This document shows, piece after piece, positions 39,269-49,274 of a stretch of DNA of 64,000 nucleotides (position 1 is its first letter; every line of letters begins with the position of its first letter). The position numbers and the translations under genes were made by a program. The notes below the pieces were generated by a model. That model did no database searches, was not told the DNA's origin, and saw only the letters and a list, made by a program, of their open reading frames with translations. The DNA comes from Corynebacterium yudongzhengii (GTDB lineage Bacteria; Actinomycetota; Actinomycetes; Mycobacteriales; Mycobacteriaceae), in contig NZ_CP026947.1 in the NCBI RefSeq assembly GCF_003065405.1, forward strand, positions 496,001-560,000, given 5' to 3'.

Positions 39269-41436
39269 TAGTTGTCGGTCCTTTCCTCTTCGGGGTTACC
39301 GCCCTGCAGCGTACCCGCGTCGGCCCAGTCGTTGGGGGCCTCGGTATCCAATCCGGTGATGGAGGACCCGGCCGCGCCGCCGCGTTGCATGAGCTGCATA
39401 TGCGACTCGTAGGCGTTGAGAACATCCGCGATGACCTGGTCTTTCGAGCAGCCCATGAGGTTGTGGCCGCGGGTGCCGCGGGCGTTGAATACCTCGACGG
39501 TGTAGTACTGGTCACGTCCGGCGTCGGTACGCGGGGCGTACGACGGCATCGGGTGCGCGACGGGGTAGAGCTCGTATTTGAACTCCTCCTGCTCCGGGAA
39601 GCGCGCCGAGAGGTTGACAAACGGCAGGTTCTCGTCCGCGGTCTCGCCGCTGGAGTAGCGGATATCGACGCCCAAATCATCCAGCTGGTCGGCCACTGCG
39701 GCGACTGCGGGGGTGGCGGTGGTGCGCAGGAAGTCGAAGGCCTTCTCCTGGGTGGGGAAGCTCATGCGGCGGGTCAGCCGGTCCTTCCAGTTGCTGCCGG
39801 CGCTATAGGGCTGCTCGCCGAGTGCGGTGACAAACGCCGCCTCCTGCGAGGCCAGCGAGCGGCGTTCGGCGCGCAGGGCCTTGTAGACGGAATAGATCAG
39901 CCCGTACATCACCAAGGAGAAGGGCAGGCCGATGAGCACGGTGGCCGCCTGGGTGGTGTAGACGCCGTCGATGAAGAGCATCACGAGGGTCAGCGCGCCG
40001 GTGAGCACGGCCCAGACGATGCGCAGGATCGGCGAGCCGTCGGAATCCTCGAGGGTGGTGTGCGAGGACATGTTCGCCATCACCAGCGAGCCGGAGTCGG
40101 CGGAGGTGATGTAGAACAACAGGGCCACGATGATCGCGATGGCGATGAGGAAGGTGGCGCCGGGGTATTCGGCAAGCAGGTTGAAGTAGCCGGATTCGGG
40201 CAGTTCGACGGCCTCGTTGAGGAAGGCGTCGTTGCCGTCGCGGAACTCCATGAGCGCGGCGTTGCCGAAGATGGAGACGAACAAAACGATGAACATCGGC
40301 GGGATGAACAGCACGCCGAGGATGAACTCACGCAGCGTGCGGCCGCGGGAGATACGGGTGAGGAACAGCCCGACGAACGGCGCCCACGCGATCCACCAAG
40401 CCCAGAAGAACAGGGTCCAGTCGGCGAGCCACTGATCCGCCGGGTAGTCGGCGGCGCCGTCGGTGTAGATGAAGGTTTCGAAGAGCATCGTCGGCAGGCG
40501 GGTGAGGAAGTCGCCGATGTTTTGCACCAGCCCGTACATCAGCTCGGCGAAGCGACCGGTGATAAGCACCCACGCCATGAGCCCGATGGCCAGAAGGACG
40601 TTGAGCTCGGAGAGCCGGCGGATGCCCTTGTCCACGCCGGAGACCGTCGACAAGATGGTCACAAACACCGACACCGCGATCAGCGCGACCTGCACCGTCT
40701 GGTTGGTGGGGATGTCGAAGATGTGCGACAGGCCGTAGTTGATGAACACCACGCCGATGCCCAGGGAGACGGAGATGCCGAAGATCGTGCCGATCAGCGC
40801 CGCGATGTCCACCGCGTCACCCGCGGCGCCCTTGATGCGCCGGCCGAGGATCGGCGCGAGCGCGGAGCGGATGCTCAACGGCAGGTGGTAGCGGTAGGCG
40901 AAGAGCCCCAGTGCGGTGCCCATGAGGGCGTACATCGCCCAGCCGGGGATGCCGTAGTGGAACATGGTCCAGACGGCGGCCATGCGGGCGGCTTCGTCGG
41001 AAAGCGGCTCGACGTCCGGCGGGGTGAGGAAGTTGGTGGCGGGCCCGGAGATCGAGAAGAACATCAGATCGACGCCGATTCCGGCCGCGAACAGCATCGA
41101 CGCCCACGTGAACAGGCTGTAGCGTGGTTTCGAATGATCAGGGCCGAGCTTGATGTGCCCGGAGCTCGACAGTGCGATGACGACCACGAAGACCACGATC
41201 ACCGCGGCCGTGAGCACGTAGTACCAGCCGAGGTTCGTGGCGATCCAGTCCATCGAGCCGAAGATGACGGTCTCGGCCTGCTCGGGCGCGAGCCACGCCC
41301 AGATGACGAACGCCGTCAGCATCGCCGCCGAAATGAAAAATACGGGTTTGTGGACAGCCGAATACCGCTTCTTCTTCTGCGGTTCGGGCTGTGTCTCGGT
41401 ATCCGCGGATGCCGAGTGAGAAGCAGAAGCACTCAC
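39268..41436 (-). CDS. betT: BCCT family choline transporter
   Basis: A 722-residue secondary transporter for choline or betaine with 12 membrane segments after a short cytoplasmic tail. The BCCT signature region WTLFFWAWWIAWAPFVGLFL and TRISRGRTLREFI is visible. A long C-terminal cytoplasmic domain (about 180 residues), as in osmosensing BetT proteins, ends the chain. It leads the operon with betB and betA. No betI-type repressor is adjacent, so control is probably osmotic at protein level or by a distant regulator. Confidence 0.92.
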   Translation of the reverse strand: MSASASHSASADTETQPEPQKKKRYSAVHKPVFFISAAMLTAFVIWAWLAPEQAETVIFGSMDWIATNLGWYYVLTAAVIVVFVVVIALSSSGHIKLGPDHSKPRYSLFTWASMLFAAGIGVDLMFFSISGPATNFLTPPDVEPLSDEAARMAAVWTMFHYGIPGWAMYALMGTALGLFAYRYHLPLSIRSALAPILGRRIKGAAGDAVDIAALIGTIFGISVSLGIGVVFINYGLSHIFDIPTNQTVQVALIAVSVFVTILSTVSGVDKGIRRLSELNVLLAIGLMAWVLITGRFAELMYGLVQNIGDFLTRLPTMLFETFIYTDGAADYPADQWLADWTLFFWAWWIAWAPFVGLFLTRISRGRTLREFILGVLFIPPMFIVLFVSIFGNAALMEFRDGNDAFLNEAVELPESGYFNLLAEYPGATFLIAIAIIVALLFYITSADSGSLVMANMSSHTTLEDSDGSPILRIVWAVLTGALTLVMLFIDGVYTTQAATVLIGLPFSLVMYGLIYSVYKALRAERRSLASQEAAFVTALGEQPYSAGSNWKDRLTRRMSFPTQEKAFDFLRTTATPAVAAVADQLDDLGVDIRYSSGETADENLPFVNLSARFPEQEEFKYELYPVAHPMPSYAPRTDAGRDQYYTVEVFNARGTRGHNLMGCSKDQVIADVLNAYESHMQLMQRGGAAGSSITGLDTEAPNDWADAGTLQGGNPEEERTDN

Positions 41437-41508
41437 AACTCAAAAGTCCTGTCCGTTGTTGAAATCCAGTAGAACCGGATCAACGTTATCGGACAATCCC
41501 CAGAATCT

Positions 41509-42096
41509 CTAAGGACTCCAGAACTGGCTCACAGTAAAACCGAAGGAATACAGCGCCCGGCGCACGACGGGCAGCGACAGCCCGATCACCCCGGAAGGGT
41601 CTCCGTCGATGGAGTCGATGAACCATCCGCCGAGCGCTTCGAGCGTGAACGCCCCGGCGCATTCGAGCGGCTCGCCGGTGGCGGCGTACGCCTCGATGTC
41701 CGCCTCGCTCGCGGAGGCGAAGCGGATCGTGGTGGTGCCGACGTCTATGAACCACTCATCCCCGCACACCACCGCATGCCCGGTGAGCAGTTCCGCCTGC
41801 CGGCCGGCCTGCTTTCGCCAGCGCTCGACGGTGACTTCGCGGGTATGGGGTTTGCCGAGGAGGTGGCCGTCGAGAAGCAACATCGAATCCGCCCCGATCA
41901 CCACGTCCTCGGGGTACAGCGGTGCCACCGCCGCGGCCTTCGCGCGGGCGAGGGTGGCCACGTAGTCCGCCGGGGCGTCGATGCCGGCGGCGAGCGCCTC
42001 TTCGTCCACGTGCGCCGGGTGCACCACCGGCTCCACGCCGGCGGCGCGCAGGATCGCCTGCCGCGACGGCGACTGGGAGGCTAAAACGATGTGCAT
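41509..42096 (-). CDS. maf: Maf-like nucleotide pyrophosphatase
   Basis: A 195-residue Maf/HAM1-type pyrophosphatase that hydrolyses non-canonical nucleoside triphosphates. N-terminal motif LASQSPSRQAILRAAG, then PEDVVIGADSMLLLDG and the late GDPSGVIGLSLPVVRRAL. It lies directly after the acyl-CoA carboxylase epsilon gene (stop and start adjacent) at the end of that gene group, the usual corynebacterial arrangement. Confidence 0.94.
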   Translation of the reverse strand: MHIVLASQSPSRQAILRAAGVEPVVHPAHVDEEALAAGIDAPADYVATLARAKAAAVAPLYPEDVVIGADSMLLLDGHLLGKPHTREVTVERWRKQAGRQAELLTGHAVVCGDEWFIDVGTTTIRFASASEADIEAYAATGEPLECAGAFTLEALGGWFIDSIDGDPSGVIGLSLPVVRRALYSFGFTVSQFWSP

Positions 42097-42306
42097 CTAG
42101 TAGAACGTGACGTTGCGAAACGCGTTCGGGTTGAACAGGTGATCGCGCCGGTAGGGGTCCTTTTTGCCCCACAGGTTGCGCTCGGTGTCGCGCTCGGTGC
42201 GGGCCTGGGCGGCGAGCTGGGTGAGCACGGTGGTCAAGGCGGCGACCTCGGAGTCAGAGGGGTTGCCCTTGAGGACCGTGAACAGCGGTGCGGAGGTGTC
42301 GGACAT
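42097..42306 (-). CDS. accE: Acyl-CoA carboxylase epsilon subunit
   Basis: A 69-residue protein with the short actinobacterial epsilon-subunit pattern: FTVLKGNPSDSEVAALTTVL at the N-terminus and a C-terminal WGKKDPYRRDHLFNP. Epsilon subunits stabilise alpha-beta complexes of acyl-CoA carboxylases. It lies 18 bases after the second beta-subunit gene and abuts maf. Confidence 0.88.
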   Translation of the reverse strand: MSDTSAPLFTVLKGNPSDSEVAALTTVLTQLAAQARTERDTERNLWGKKDPYRRDHLFNPNAFRNVTFY

Positions 42307-42324
42307 GTGAGAAATCCTAGTTGC

Positions 42325-43887
42325 TTACGCCAGCGGGATGTTGTCATGCTTGCGCGGGCGGCGGGTGACGACCTTCCGGTCGAGCAAACGCAGGCCCTCA
42401 ATGAGCTGGACGCGGGTGGTGTGCGGTTCGATGACGGCGTCGATAAGCCCGGACTCGGCGGCGCGGTACGGGGTGAGGTGGGCCTCGGCCCAGGCGTCGG
42501 CGTGGGCGTGGGCGTCGGCGCCGAAGAGCGCCTCGGTGGCGGTGGGGGCGTCGGCGACGGCGATTTGGGCGGTCGGCCAGGCGTAGGCGAAGTCGGCGCC
42601 GGTGTCCTTGGCGCCGAGGGCGACGAAGGCGGGGCCGATCGCCTTGCGGGTGGTCACGGTAAGCTTGCCGACGGTCGCCTCCGCGTACGCAAACGTCAAC
42701 TGGGCAAGGGCCCGGGAGATGCCGGCGTGCTCTTGGTCGACGGAGGGGACGATGCCGGGGGAGTCGACGAGCGTGATCACGGGCAGGTTGAACGCGTCGC
42801 AGAAGCGGATGAACCGGGCGGCCTTGGTGGCGGCGGCGTGGTCGAGGCAGCCGGCGAGGATCTCCGGCTGGTTGGCGACGATGCCGACCGCCCGCGATTC
42901 GATCCGCGCAAATCCGGTGACGAGGTTCGCCGCAAAGTCGGGCTGGAGCTCGCGGAACTCGCCGCCGTCGACGATCGCGGTGATGATGTCGTGGACGTCG
43001 TAGGTTTCTTCTTCCCGATCCGGCATGAAGCCATCGAGCGCGCGCTCGCGATCGCCGATGGAGTCGTTGACGTTGCCGGTGATCGGCTCGCCGGTGCGCG
43101 GGGCTTCGGCGTGGTTGTTGGCCGGAAGGTAGCCGATGACCTCGCGGGCCAGCTCGATCGCCTCGACGACCCCGGCGGCGGTGAGGTGCGCCTGGCCGGT
43201 CTTCGTGGCGTGGATGTGGGCGCCGCCGAGTTCTTCCGCACTCGGCGTGGTGCCGGTGACCTTGCTGATGACGTCAGCGTCCGCCACCTGCACCGAGGTG
43301 CCCTCGACCTGGATGGTCAGATCGGCGAACTGGGCGTTGACCGCGGCGGTCGAGGTGTTATCGCCGGCGATGACGGCGATCTGCGGCACGATGCCGGAGG
43401 CCAGCGTGGCGGCGTTGGCGATGCGCGCGGCCATGGTGAGCCCGGCCAGTCCCTCGACGACGCGGGTGCCCCGCGCGGCGTTGATGGCCACCACCGGCAC
43501 GCCGGTTTTGGTGGCGAGGTCGTAGACCTTGAGGATCTTCTCGCCGTTGACCTCCCCGATGGCGCCGTCGAAGATCTGGTCGTCGTGGGCGTAGACGCAA
43601 ATGCGCCGGCCGTCGACGGTGCCGAAGCCGGCGACGACGCCGTCGGTCGCCGGGCGGTTGCGGCTCATGGCCTTGTCCTCGACGCGGTGGCGGGCCAGGG
43701 CGTCGGTTTCGACGAAGGAGCCCGGATCGACGAGCGCGAGCACGCGTTCCCGGGCGGTGATCACACCCGCCGCCCGGCTGTCCGCCGCCGCGGCCTCACC
43801 GAGGGGAGCTTGTGCTTCGCTTAAGCGGGTGCGCAGATCCGCCAGCTTGCCCGACGTCGTGGTCAGATCCGGTTTCTCGTCTGTCAT
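42325..43887 (-). CDS. dtsR2: Acyl-CoA carboxylase beta subunit (DtsR2 type)
   Basis: Carboxyltransferase subunit of 520 residues that passes the carboxyl group from biotin to acyl-CoA. Typical stretches are VITLVDSPGIVPSVDQEHAG and TVTTRKAIGPAFVALGAKD. It differs from the neighbouring paralog at 43936, with Ala-rich insertions, and is assigned DtsR2 by order (epsilon-DtsR2-DtsR1). TAGACT lies 8 bases before the ATG, so it probably has its own leaderless transcript. Confidence 0.92.
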   Translation of the reverse strand: MTDEKPDLTTTSGKLADLRTRLSEAQAPLGEAAAADSRAAGVITARERVLALVDPGSFVETDALARHRVEDKAMSRNRPATDGVVAGFGTVDGRRICVYAHDDQIFDGAIGEVNGEKILKVYDLATKTGVPVVAINAARGTRVVEGLAGLTMAARIANAATLASGIVPQIAVIAGDNTSTAAVNAQFADLTIQVEGTSVQVADADVISKVTGTTPSAEELGGAHIHATKTGQAHLTAAGVVEAIELAREVIGYLPANNHAEAPRTGEPITGNVNDSIGDRERALDGFMPDREEETYDVHDIITAIVDGGEFRELQPDFAANLVTGFARIESRAVGIVANQPEILAGCLDHAAATKAARFIRFCDAFNLPVITLVDSPGIVPSVDQEHAGISRALAQLTFAYAEATVGKLTVTTRKAIGPAFVALGAKDTGADFAYAWPTAQIAVADAPTATEALFGADAHAHADAWAEAHLTPYRAAESGLIDAVIEPHTTRVQLIEGLRLLDRKVVTRRPRKHDNIPLA

Positions 43888-43935
43888 GTCGTTTTAGTCT
43901 AGGACTCCTTCGCGAAACATGCGTGACCGGCCCGC

Positions 43936-45567
43936 TTAGAGCGGGATGTTTCCGTGCTTGCGCGCCGGGCGGGAGACGTTCTTATCGCGGTACAGGCGCA
44001 GGTTGCGCGCGACCATGCCGCGGGTTTCGGAGGGGAGGATGACGGCGTCGATAAGCCCGCGCTCGGCGGCGTTGTACGGGTTTAACATGTGGTCTTCGTA
44101 CTCGCGCTCGAAGCTTTTCGCCAGCTCGGCGACATCCAGGCCCTTCTCGCGGGCCTGCTTGAGCTCCTTGCGGTAGATGAAGCCGACGGCGCCGGCCGCG
44201 CCCATCACCGCGATCTGGGCGGTGGGCCAGGCGAGGTTGACGTCGGCGCCTAGGCCCTTCGAGCCCATGACGCAGTACGCGCCGCCGTAGGCCTTGCGCA
44301 TGGTCACGGTGATCTTCGGGACGGTGGCCTCGCCGTAGGCGTAGAGGAGTTTCGCGCCGCGGCGCAGGATGCCGCCGTATTCCTGGCCGGCGCCGGGGAG
44401 GAAGCCGGGGACGTCGACAAGCATGACAATCGGGATGTTGAACGCGTCGCACGTGCGCACGAAGCGGGCGGCCTTCTCGGAGGAGTCGATGTCCAGGCAG
44501 CCGGCGTAGACCATCGGCTGGTTGGCGACGAAGCCAACCGACTGGCCCTCGATGCGGCCGAAGGCGACCACGACGTTTTCGGCGCGGTCGGCCTGGATCT
44601 CGAGGTATTCGCCGTCGTCGGTGAGTGCTTCGATGACGTCGCGCACCTCGTAGGGCTGGCTGGGGGAGTCGGGGATGATCTCGTCAAGATGCAGGTCGTC
44701 GGCGGTGATGTTGTCCTCGACTGAACCCTCGTCGGCGTGGAAGGGCTCGTAGGGCGCAATGGTGCGGTTGTTGCTCGGCAGATAGGCCACGAGGTCGGCG
44801 ACGAAGTCGAGGGCCTCCTCGTCGGTCTGGGCCACGTAGTGCGCGTTGCCGGCGGTGCGCATGTGCGTGCTGGCGCCGCCGAGTTCTTCCTGGGTGATCT
44901 CCTCGCCGGTGACGGTCTTGATCACATCCGGGCCGGTGACGAACATCTTCGAGGTCTTGTCCACCATCACCACGAAGTCCGTCAGCGCCGGCGAGTACGC
45001 GTTGCCGCCCGCGCAGGCGCCCATGATCACGGAGATCTGCGGCACGACGCCGGAGGCGTTGATGTTGTGCCAGAACGTCTTCGCGATCCAGTCGAGAGAG
45101 ACCGCGCCGTCCTGGATGCGCGCGCCGGCGCCCTCGTAGAGGCCGATGAGCGGGCGGCCGGTGGTCACGGCCAGCTCCATGATCTTGCACATCTTCTCGC
45201 CGTAGACTTCGCCGAGCGCGCCGCCGAAGACGGTGCCGTCCTGGGAGAAGATGCAGACCTCGCGGCCGTCGATGGTGCCCCAGCCGGTGACGATGCCGTC
45301 GGTCTCGGGGCGCTTGGCCTGCATGTTGAAGTCGTGGGTGCGGTGCTTGGCCAGCATGTCCGTCTCCACGAACGACCCCTCGTCGAGAAGGTGGGCGAGC
45401 CGGTCGCGCGCGGTGAGGCGCCCGGCGTCGCGCACCTTGGCGTGCGCGCGATCGCCCATGGGGGCGTTGGCCTGCTCGCGGCGCTTCTTCAGCTCTTCGA
45501 TCTTGCCTGCGGTGGTCGAGGTGTCGAACACGCCGTCGAGCTCCGATAAACGTGAGGAAATGGTCAT
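43936..45567 (-). CDS. dtsR1: Acyl-CoA carboxylase beta subunit (DtsR1 type)
   Basis: A 543-residue carboxyltransferase, likely the acetyl-CoA carboxylase beta subunit with AccBC. It carries [57 protein letters not shown] and [20 protein letters not shown], all highly typical. Its N-terminus has [27 protein letters not shown] box 8 bases before the ATG suggests a leaderless message. In C. glutamicum birA is the divergent neighbour; here a large oxidoreductase gene lies between. Confidence 0.94.
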   Translation of the reverse strand: MTISSRLSELDGVFDTSTTAGKIEELKKRREQANAPMGDRAHAKVRDAGRLTARDRLAHLLDEGSFVETDMLAKHRTHDFNMQAKRPETDGIVTGWGTIDGREVCIFSQDGTVFGGALGEVYGEKMCKIMELAVTTGRPLIGLYEGAGARIQDGAVSLDWIAKTFWHNINASGVVPQISVIMGACAGGNAYSPALTDFVVMVDKTSKMFVTGPDVIKTVTGEEITQEELGGASTHMRTAGNAHYVAQTDEEALDFVADLVAYLPSNNRTIAPYEPFHADEGSVEDNITADDLHLDEIIPDSPSQPYEVRDVIEALTDDGEYLEIQADRAENVVVAFGRIEGQSVGFVANQPMVYAGCLDIDSSEKAARFVRTCDAFNIPIVMLVDVPGFLPGAGQEYGGILRRGAKLLYAYGEATVPKITVTMRKAYGGAYCVMGSKGLGADVNLAWPTAQIAVMGAAGAVGFIYRKELKQAREKGLDVAELAKSFEREYEDHMLNPYNAAERGLIDAVILPSETRGMVARNLRLYRDKNVSRPARKHGNIPL

Positions 45568-45750
45568 GTTTGCGCAGTCTATACTTTCGATGCGGTTGTT
45601 TCCATACCCGAAGTGCCGGATGTTTCGCCGGGTTCCGGTTGGAGGTTACGATAGCGCAGGTTACGCAACCGTAGGTACGCTTGTCGACGTGCCACGTGCC
45701 CACCACCCGCCGGGGGTAAAATCCGGGGGTATACGGCTTAAAGTAGAGCT

Positions 45751-48498
45751 ATGATAACCGCACCGGTACACACCCGCCCCATCACGCGCGCAGCCTACGC
45801 CGCCGACGCCTCCCACTACCTGCTGACCCCCAGCGCCGTGGTCGAAGCCCGCAGCGCCATCGAGGTCGCCGAGGTCTTTCGCGCCGCCCGCGAGCAGAAC
45901 ACTTCCGTCACGCTGCGCTCGGGCGGGACGTCGCTGTCCGGCCAGGCCTCCGGCGAGGGCTATCTCGTCGACGTGCGCAAACACTTCCGTGACATCGAGG
46001 TCCTCGATCAGGGCCGGCGCGTGCGCGTGCAGCCCGGCGCCACGCTGCGGCATGTCAACGCGCGCCTGCGGCCTTATGGCTATCAGCTCGGGCCGGATCC
46101 GGCCTCCGAGGTCGGCGCCACCATCGGCGGGGTGATCGCGAACAACTCCTCCGGCATGGCCTGCGGTACCGAGTTCAACGCTTATCGCACGCTCGAATCG
46201 CTCACCTTCGTGCTGCCCTCGGGCACCACCATCAACACCGCCGACAATGATGCCAACCAGCAGCTAAAAGCCCAGGAGCCCGAGCTGTGCGAAGCGCTTA
46301 TGCGCCTGCGCCGCCGGATTCTGGGGAATCCGGCGTCGGTGCGGACCATCGAGAAGCACTTCGCCTTAAAGAACACGATGGGCTACGGGCTGAATGCTTT
46401 CTTAGATTTCGAGACCCCCGTTGACATCCTTTCCCACCTGCTCGTCGGCTCCGAGGGCACGCTCGCCTTCGTCGCCGAGGCCTACTTCCGCACCGTGCCG
46501 GTCGCGCCGAAGAAGACCACCGCGCTCGTGGTCTTCGACACCCTGCATGCCGCCACCAACACCCTGCCCGCGCTCGTCGACTCGGGTGCCGCCACCTTGG
46601 AGCTGATGGATCACACCTCGATCAAGGTGGGCCAATCCTGGGATAACGTGCCGGAAGAGATCACCGGCTTCGAGGTGCGCGATCACTCCGCCCTGCTCGT
46701 CGAATACCACGCCAACGCCGACGAAGAGCTGCGCGAGCTCAGCCGCCGCGGCGAGGAGATCCTGCATAACGCCACGTTCACCCAAAACGCCGCCGCGCAG
46801 GCGCGGGCGTGGAGTTTCCGCAAAGGGCTCTACGCGCAGGTCGCCGGGGCGCGTCCGGCCGGAACGACGGCGCTGCTGGAAGACGTGGCGGTGCCCGTCG
46901 ATAAGCTAGCCGATACCTGCCAGCACCTCTCCGAGCTCTTCGATCAACACGCCTACCGCGACGCCGTCATCTTCGGTCACGCCAAAGACGGCAACATCCA
47001 CTTCCTGCTCAACGACCGCTTCGCCGGCGAGGAAGCCCTAAATCGCTACAACGCCTTCAACGACGCCATGGTCGATCTCGTGTTAGGCCACGGCGGCAAC
47101 CTCAAGGCCGAACACGGCACGGGTAGGGCGATGGCGCCTTATGTGCGCCGCCAGTACGGCGACGAGCTCTACGCCGTCATGCAGGAGCTTAAAGCCGCCT
47201 GCGATCCCACGAACACCATGAACCCCGGCGTCATTCTTGCCGAAGACCCCGACGCCCACCTCGAGAACATCAAACTCATCCCGAGCATCGACCCACAGAT
47301 CGACGCCTGTGTCGAGTGCGGCTACTGCGAGTCGGTGTGCCCCTCGCGCGATCTCACGCTGACCCCGCGCCAGCGCATCGTTGTGCGCCGGGCGATGGAC
47401 GCCGCCCGCGCGCAAGGTGACACCGAGACGCTGAAAGAGCTCGAGCGCGATTATGACTACTACGCCATCGACACCTGCGCCGCCGACTCGATGTGTGTTA
47501 CGGCGTGCCCGGTGGGCATCGATACCGGCCGCTACGTCAAGGACCTGCGCAACCAGCGCGCCGGCGCCTTCAAGCAGAAGGCCTGGAAGACTGCTGCCGC
47601 CAACTGGAAGCTCGTCAACGCCGCGGCCTCCGCCACCATGACGGGAGTGAGCTTTTTGCCCGATGCGCTCGCCCGCGCCGCCACCGATGTCGCGCGCGCC
47701 GTGGTGGGCACTGACGACATGTGGCAGTGGCGCCCGGAGCTCGGCAAGGGTGGGCAGAAGCGCTCCCAGCTCGGCCAGGTTGTGGGCTCGCGCTTTCACG
47801 CCCCGCAGGCGGTCTACGTGCCGGCGTGCGTGCACCCGATGTTCGGCCGCGCCGAAGACTCGGACGGTGCCAGCCAGGCCTTCACCGCCCTGCTCGAGCG
47901 CGCCGGGATCACCCTCATCGTGCCCGACGAGATCGACTCGCTGTGCTGCGGCACCACGTGGTCGTCGAAGGGGCTGAACGAGGGCTATGAGGTGATGCGT
48001 CGCCACGCGGTGGACGTGCTTTCCCGCGCCACCGAGCACGGGCGCCTGCCGGTGGTGATCGACGCCTCGTCGTGCACTCAGGGCTTCAGCGGGCTGCTGG
48101 AAGAGGCCGGCATCACCGTCATCGACGCCATCGAGTTCACCGCCACCAACGTGCTGGAGAAGCTGGAGGTGAAAGAGCGCGTCGATACGCTCACCCTGCA
48201 CCCGACGTGCTCGGCGACCCAGCTCGGCCTCGGGGAGGCGGTGATGCGCCTGGCCCGCGCCGCTGCGCGCGAGGTGAACGTGCCCACCGAGTGGAACTGC
48301 TGCGCCTATGCCGGAGACCGCGGCATGCTGCACCCGGAGTTGACGCGCTCGGCGACGCGTCGAGAAGCAGCACAGGTCGCCGCCTTCGACGCCAGCGCGC
48401 ACGCCTCGACCAACCGCACCTGCGAGCTGGGGATGACGGCCGCGACGGGCAAGAGCTATCAGCACGTGCTCGAGATCCTAGAGCGCGCCACCCGCTAG
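45751..48498 (+). CDS. FAD-linked oxidase/Fe-S oxidoreductase (D-lactate dehydrogenase-like)
   Basis: A 915-residue fusion protein. The N-terminal half is a GlcD-type FAD oxidase (FAD loop LRSGGTSLSGQASGEGYLVD, IGGVIANNSSGMACGTEF, VIFGHAKDGNIHFLL). Two 4Fe-4S motifs follow (CVECGYCESVCPSRD, then CAADSMCVTACPVG), and the C-terminal half has Cys-rich CCG modules (SLCCGTTWSSKG, LHPTCSATQ, NCCAYAGDRG). Such enzymes oxidise D-lactate or other 2-hydroxy acids to feed the respiratory chain; the substrate is inferred. TAAAGT lies 6 bases before the ATG (leaderless). Confidence 0.88.
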   Translation: MITAPVHTRPITRAAYAADASHYLLTPSAVVEARSAIEVAEVFRAAREQNTSVTLRSGGTSLSGQASGEGYLVDVRKHFRDIEVLDQGRRVRVQPGATLRHVNARLRPYGYQLGPDPASEVGATIGGVIANNSSGMACGTEFNAYRTLESLTFVLPSGTTINTADNDANQQLKAQEPELCEALMRLRRRILGNPASVRTIEKHFALKNTMGYGLNAFLDFETPVDILSHLLVGSEGTLAFVAEAYFRTVPVAPKKTTALVVFDTLHAATNTLPALVDSGAATLELMDHTSIKVGQSWDNVPEEITGFEVRDHSALLVEYHANADEELRELSRRGEEILHNATFTQNAAAQARAWSFRKGLYAQVAGARPAGTTALLEDVAVPVDKLADTCQHLSELFDQHAYRDAVIFGHAKDGNIHFLLNDRFAGEEALNRYNAFNDAMVDLVLGHGGNLKAEHGTGRAMAPYVRRQYGDELYAVMQELKAACDPTNTMNPGVILAEDPDAHLENIKLIPSIDPQIDACVECGYCESVCPSRDLTLTPRQRIVVRRAMDAARAQGDTETLKELERDYDYYAIDTCAADSMCVTACPVGIDTGRYVKDLRNQRAGAFKQKAWKTAAANWKLVNAAASATMTGVSFLPDALARAATDVARAVVGTDDMWQWRPELGKGGQKRSQLGQVVGSRFHAPQAVYVPACVHPMFGRAEDSDGASQAFTALLERAGITLIVPDEIDSLCCGTTWSSKGLNEGYEVMRRHAVDVLSRATEHGRLPVVIDASSCTQGFSGLLEEAGITVIDAIEFTATNVLEKLEVKERVDTLTLHPTCSATQLGLGEAVMRLARAAAREVNVPTEWNCCAYAGDRGMLHPELTRSATRREAAQVAAFDASAHASTNRTCELGMTAATGKSYQHVLEILERATR

Positions 48499-48508
48499 GC
48501 TCACCCTC

Positions 48509-49261
48509 ATGGGCACGTTAGATCTCGACATCCCCCGGCTGCGCGGGGAGCTCGCCGACACCGGCTTCAGCGATATTTCCTATACCGCATCGACCGGCTC
48601 GACCAACGCCGATCTCATGGCGGGCGAGGCGGTCCATCGCCGCGTGCTGCTCGCCGGGGAGCAGACCGCCGGCAAGGGCCGCCTCGGCCGGCAGTGGGTG
48701 AGCCCTTACGGCGGGCAGCTCATCTGCTCTATTTCCCTGATCGTGCCGGCGCGGCACTTCGATCACCTAGGCCTTTTGCCGATCGCCATCGGCACCGCAC
48801 TTACCGACGCCCTGCCGCAGGCCAGCCTCAAATGGCCCAACGACCTGCTGCTGGACGGGCGCAAACTCGCCGGCATCCTCGCCGAGGCGGCGCCTTTGGA
48901 TGAGGGCGGCTACCGCGTGGTCATCGGCTTCGGCGTCAACACGGGACTTCACGAGGCCCAGCTGCCCGTCGCCCACGCCACGTCGCTGCGGGTGGCAGGC
49001 ATCGAGTATGACGCGACGGGGCTCGCGGCGGCGGTGCTTCGGGCCGTCGACCGGCGGCTGGAGCAGTGGTGGGATGATCGAGAAAAGCTTATCGACGACT
49101 ACCGCCACGTCTGCGCCACCATCGGGCAAAAGGTGCGGCTGGACACGCCCAGCGGGCCCGTGGTGGGCACGGCGAGCGGGGTTGAAGCGGACGGGCGGAT
49201 CATTGTCGACGGCGCAGCGTATGCGGCCGGGGACGTGACGCACCTGCGTCCGGGCGACTAG
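48509..49261 (+). CDS. birA: Biotin--[acetyl-CoA-carboxylase] ligase
   Basis: Attaches biotin to the carrier domains of AccBC and Pyc, both encoded in this window. The 250-residue protein has the ligase core (YTASTGSTNADLM, KGRLGRQWVSPYGGQLICS, LKWPNDLLLDGRKLAGIL) and the short C-terminal SH3-like domain. It lacks the N-terminal helix-turn-helix of E. coli BirA, so it is not a repressor. The stop codon of the upstream gene forms part of a TAGGCT box 7 bases before this ATG, suggesting a leaderless transcript from within the upstream gene's end. Confidence 0.95.
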   Translation: MGTLDLDIPRLRGELADTGFSDISYTASTGSTNADLMAGEAVHRRVLLAGEQTAGKGRLGRQWVSPYGGQLICSISLIVPARHFDHLGLLPIAIGTALTDALPQASLKWPNDLLLDGRKLAGILAEAAPLDEGGYRVVIGFGVNTGLHEAQLPVAHATSLRVAGIEYDATGLAAAVLRAVDRRLEQWWDDREKLIDDYRHVCATIGQKVRLDTPSGPVVGTASGVEADGRIIVDGAAYAAGDVTHLRPGD

Positions 49262-49274
49262 CGTTGGCGGGGAT

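Noticed and set aside
39385..41472. 695-codon plus-strand frame opposite betT
   Set aside because: Shadow frame; the His/Glu/Asp-rich low-complexity translation is what the complement of a membrane protein gene gives.
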